Shown here one piece after another: positions 63,354 through 64,000 of a DNA stretch of 64,000 nt. The stretch is from Protopterus annectens. Its lineage: Eukaryota > Chordata > Ceratodontiformes > Protopteridae. How positions within the stretch are numbered: the stretch's first letter is position 1; each line of letters opens with the position of its first letter. The stretch lies in the NCBI RefSeq assembly GCF_019279795.1, contig NC_056743.1, positions 630,044,715 to 630,108,714 on the forward strand. The letters run 5' to 3'. The translations under genes and the position numbers were made by a program. Below the pieces are notes generated by a model. That model was not told the origin of the DNA. It saw nothing but the letters and a program-made list of their open reading frames with translations, and searched no databases.

Positions 63354-63646
63354 CATACCTCTCAACCTCTTAGCACAAAAAATTTAGATAAAGCCAAAAA
63401 TAATGGAGGACGACAAAGGCCTAAAGTAAGGAAACATTTTAAAAATTGTCTTATAAATGCAGAAAGTTGCTAGAAATAGCATGCATTTTTCTGAAGGATA
63501 TGAAGTCTGAAATTCAAATGTGTGTCATTAATTAGTGACTTCAGTCTTCAGTAATTTAACAGGAAACCAAAATGTTATGAGGAGCAGAACAGAAATAGTA
63601 GGTAACAATGTGGATATTCTTTGAAAATCTGGAAATTGAGTGGTAT
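63354..63646 (-). mobile_element. MITE-like inverted-repeat element (ATACCTCTCAAC family), minus orientation
   Basis: Left end CATACCTCTCAACC and right end AATTGAGTGGTAT. Its body has, in reverse order, the same blocks as 2126-2658 (GATAAAGCCAAAAATAATGG, TTATAAATGCAGAAAGTTGC, GTGTGTCATTAATTAGTGAC). At about 293 bp it matches the short form at 1799-2090 and is a good reference copy. Confidence 0.7.
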
Positions 63647-63712
63647 AATTATTGCTAAAAGGATATGTGGACTAGCCAGTTAATGAAATGACAAATAAAT
63701 GTTAGGATACTA

Positions 63713-64000
63713 TGATTGAGTACAATGCCCCATTCAGAATGTATCTGACCCGACACCTGCAGCAGCTGGAAAGGCCCCAAAAGTTCCTCACCAAAAGGAT
63801 AAAGGGTCTCAAAAATATGTCTTATGCTGCCAGACTGAAAGAACTCCAGCTCTATTCAGTCGCATACCGCTTGCTCAGAGGTGACCTGTGCCTGACATAT
63901 AAGGCCATGTCAAACCCAGATTTGATGAATATGCTACACCTCAAAAAATCTAGATCCCTCAGAACCACAAGGGCGGGAGACTTAAACCTTGACATGGTTA
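63713..64000 (+). pseudogene. LINE A RT C-terminal fragment, cut by window edge
   Basis: Open frame reading IEYNAPFRMYLTRHLQQLER, PQKFLTKRIKGLKNM, LKELQLYSVAYRLLRGDLCL, TYKAMSNPDLMNMLHLKKSR and AGDLNLDMV. It is close to the 31873-34000 copy, with no stop in 96 codons, so it is one of the younger LINE A copies here. It is 5' truncated at about 63713. Confidence 0.9.

Overview
The window is vertebrate nuclear DNA made almost entirely of transposable elements around a small piece of one host gene. Two spliced exons on the minus strand (14091-14223 and 9749-10006) encode consecutive EGF-like repeats that match the NOTCH1 extracellular region best. They join in frame across a 4084-bp intron. No other NOTCH1 exon was recognised, so the introns on both sides are very long. 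Long introns, AT-rich sequence, two nearly intact DIRS-type tyrosine-recombinase retrotransposons, a Penelope-like element, several jockey-superfamily LINEs, a Ty3/gypsy element, tRNA-derived SINEs and long (CA)n/(TA)n tracts suggest a large-genome vertebrate (lungfish, salamander, caecilian or bichir are candidates). The species cannot be fixed from the sequence alone.

Layout. 1-3834: composite repeat (copy A) ending in a hAT-like terminus. 4015-4930: LINE debris. 4931-7649: Penelope-like element with inverted terminal repeats. 9749-14223: the NOTCH1 exons, with a (CA)n tract and a Penelope remnant in their intron. 14860-15225: MITE with 9-bp-type target duplication. 18366-23780: decayed Ty3/gypsy element carrying a 122-bp LINE insertion in its integrase. 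23781-27222: fragments of a second LINE family (here LINE B). 28082-31598: minisatellites, microsatellites and a 145-bp palindrome. 31873-34000: LINE A, minus strand, 5' truncated. 35190-38740: SINEs and LINE relics. 38708-39120: a cluster of hairpins. 40212-45710: DIRS element 1 (plus strand). 45760-55792: SINEs and copy B of the composite repeat, split at 48952/55061 by DIRS element 2 (minus strand, 48953-55060). 55842-57658: inverted-repeat element, LINE relics and a second MITE of the 14860 family. 58570-61850: LINE B, almost full length from endonuclease to tail. 63354-64000: inverted-repeat element and another LINE A fragment.

How the parts relate. The nested insertions give relative ages. 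The composite repeat existed before DIRS element 2 entered copy B, and copy A provides an empty-site comparison. LINE A was active after the gypsy insertion. The Penelope-like element lies against an older LINE fragment. The DIRS elements look youngest: each has one in-frame stop (in gag of element 1, in the reverse transcriptase of element 2) and otherwise open gag, RT/RNase H and tyrosine recombinase frames, complete inverted termini, and an internal region complementary to both termini. The most notable signals are the two-part internal complementary regions, a dense GGAGCCGA motif cluster shared by the gag gene and termini of element 2, the Penelope inverted termini, and a NOTCH1 EGF repeat that lacks its usual O-fucose acceptor. 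No host-type system outside known element classes was found.
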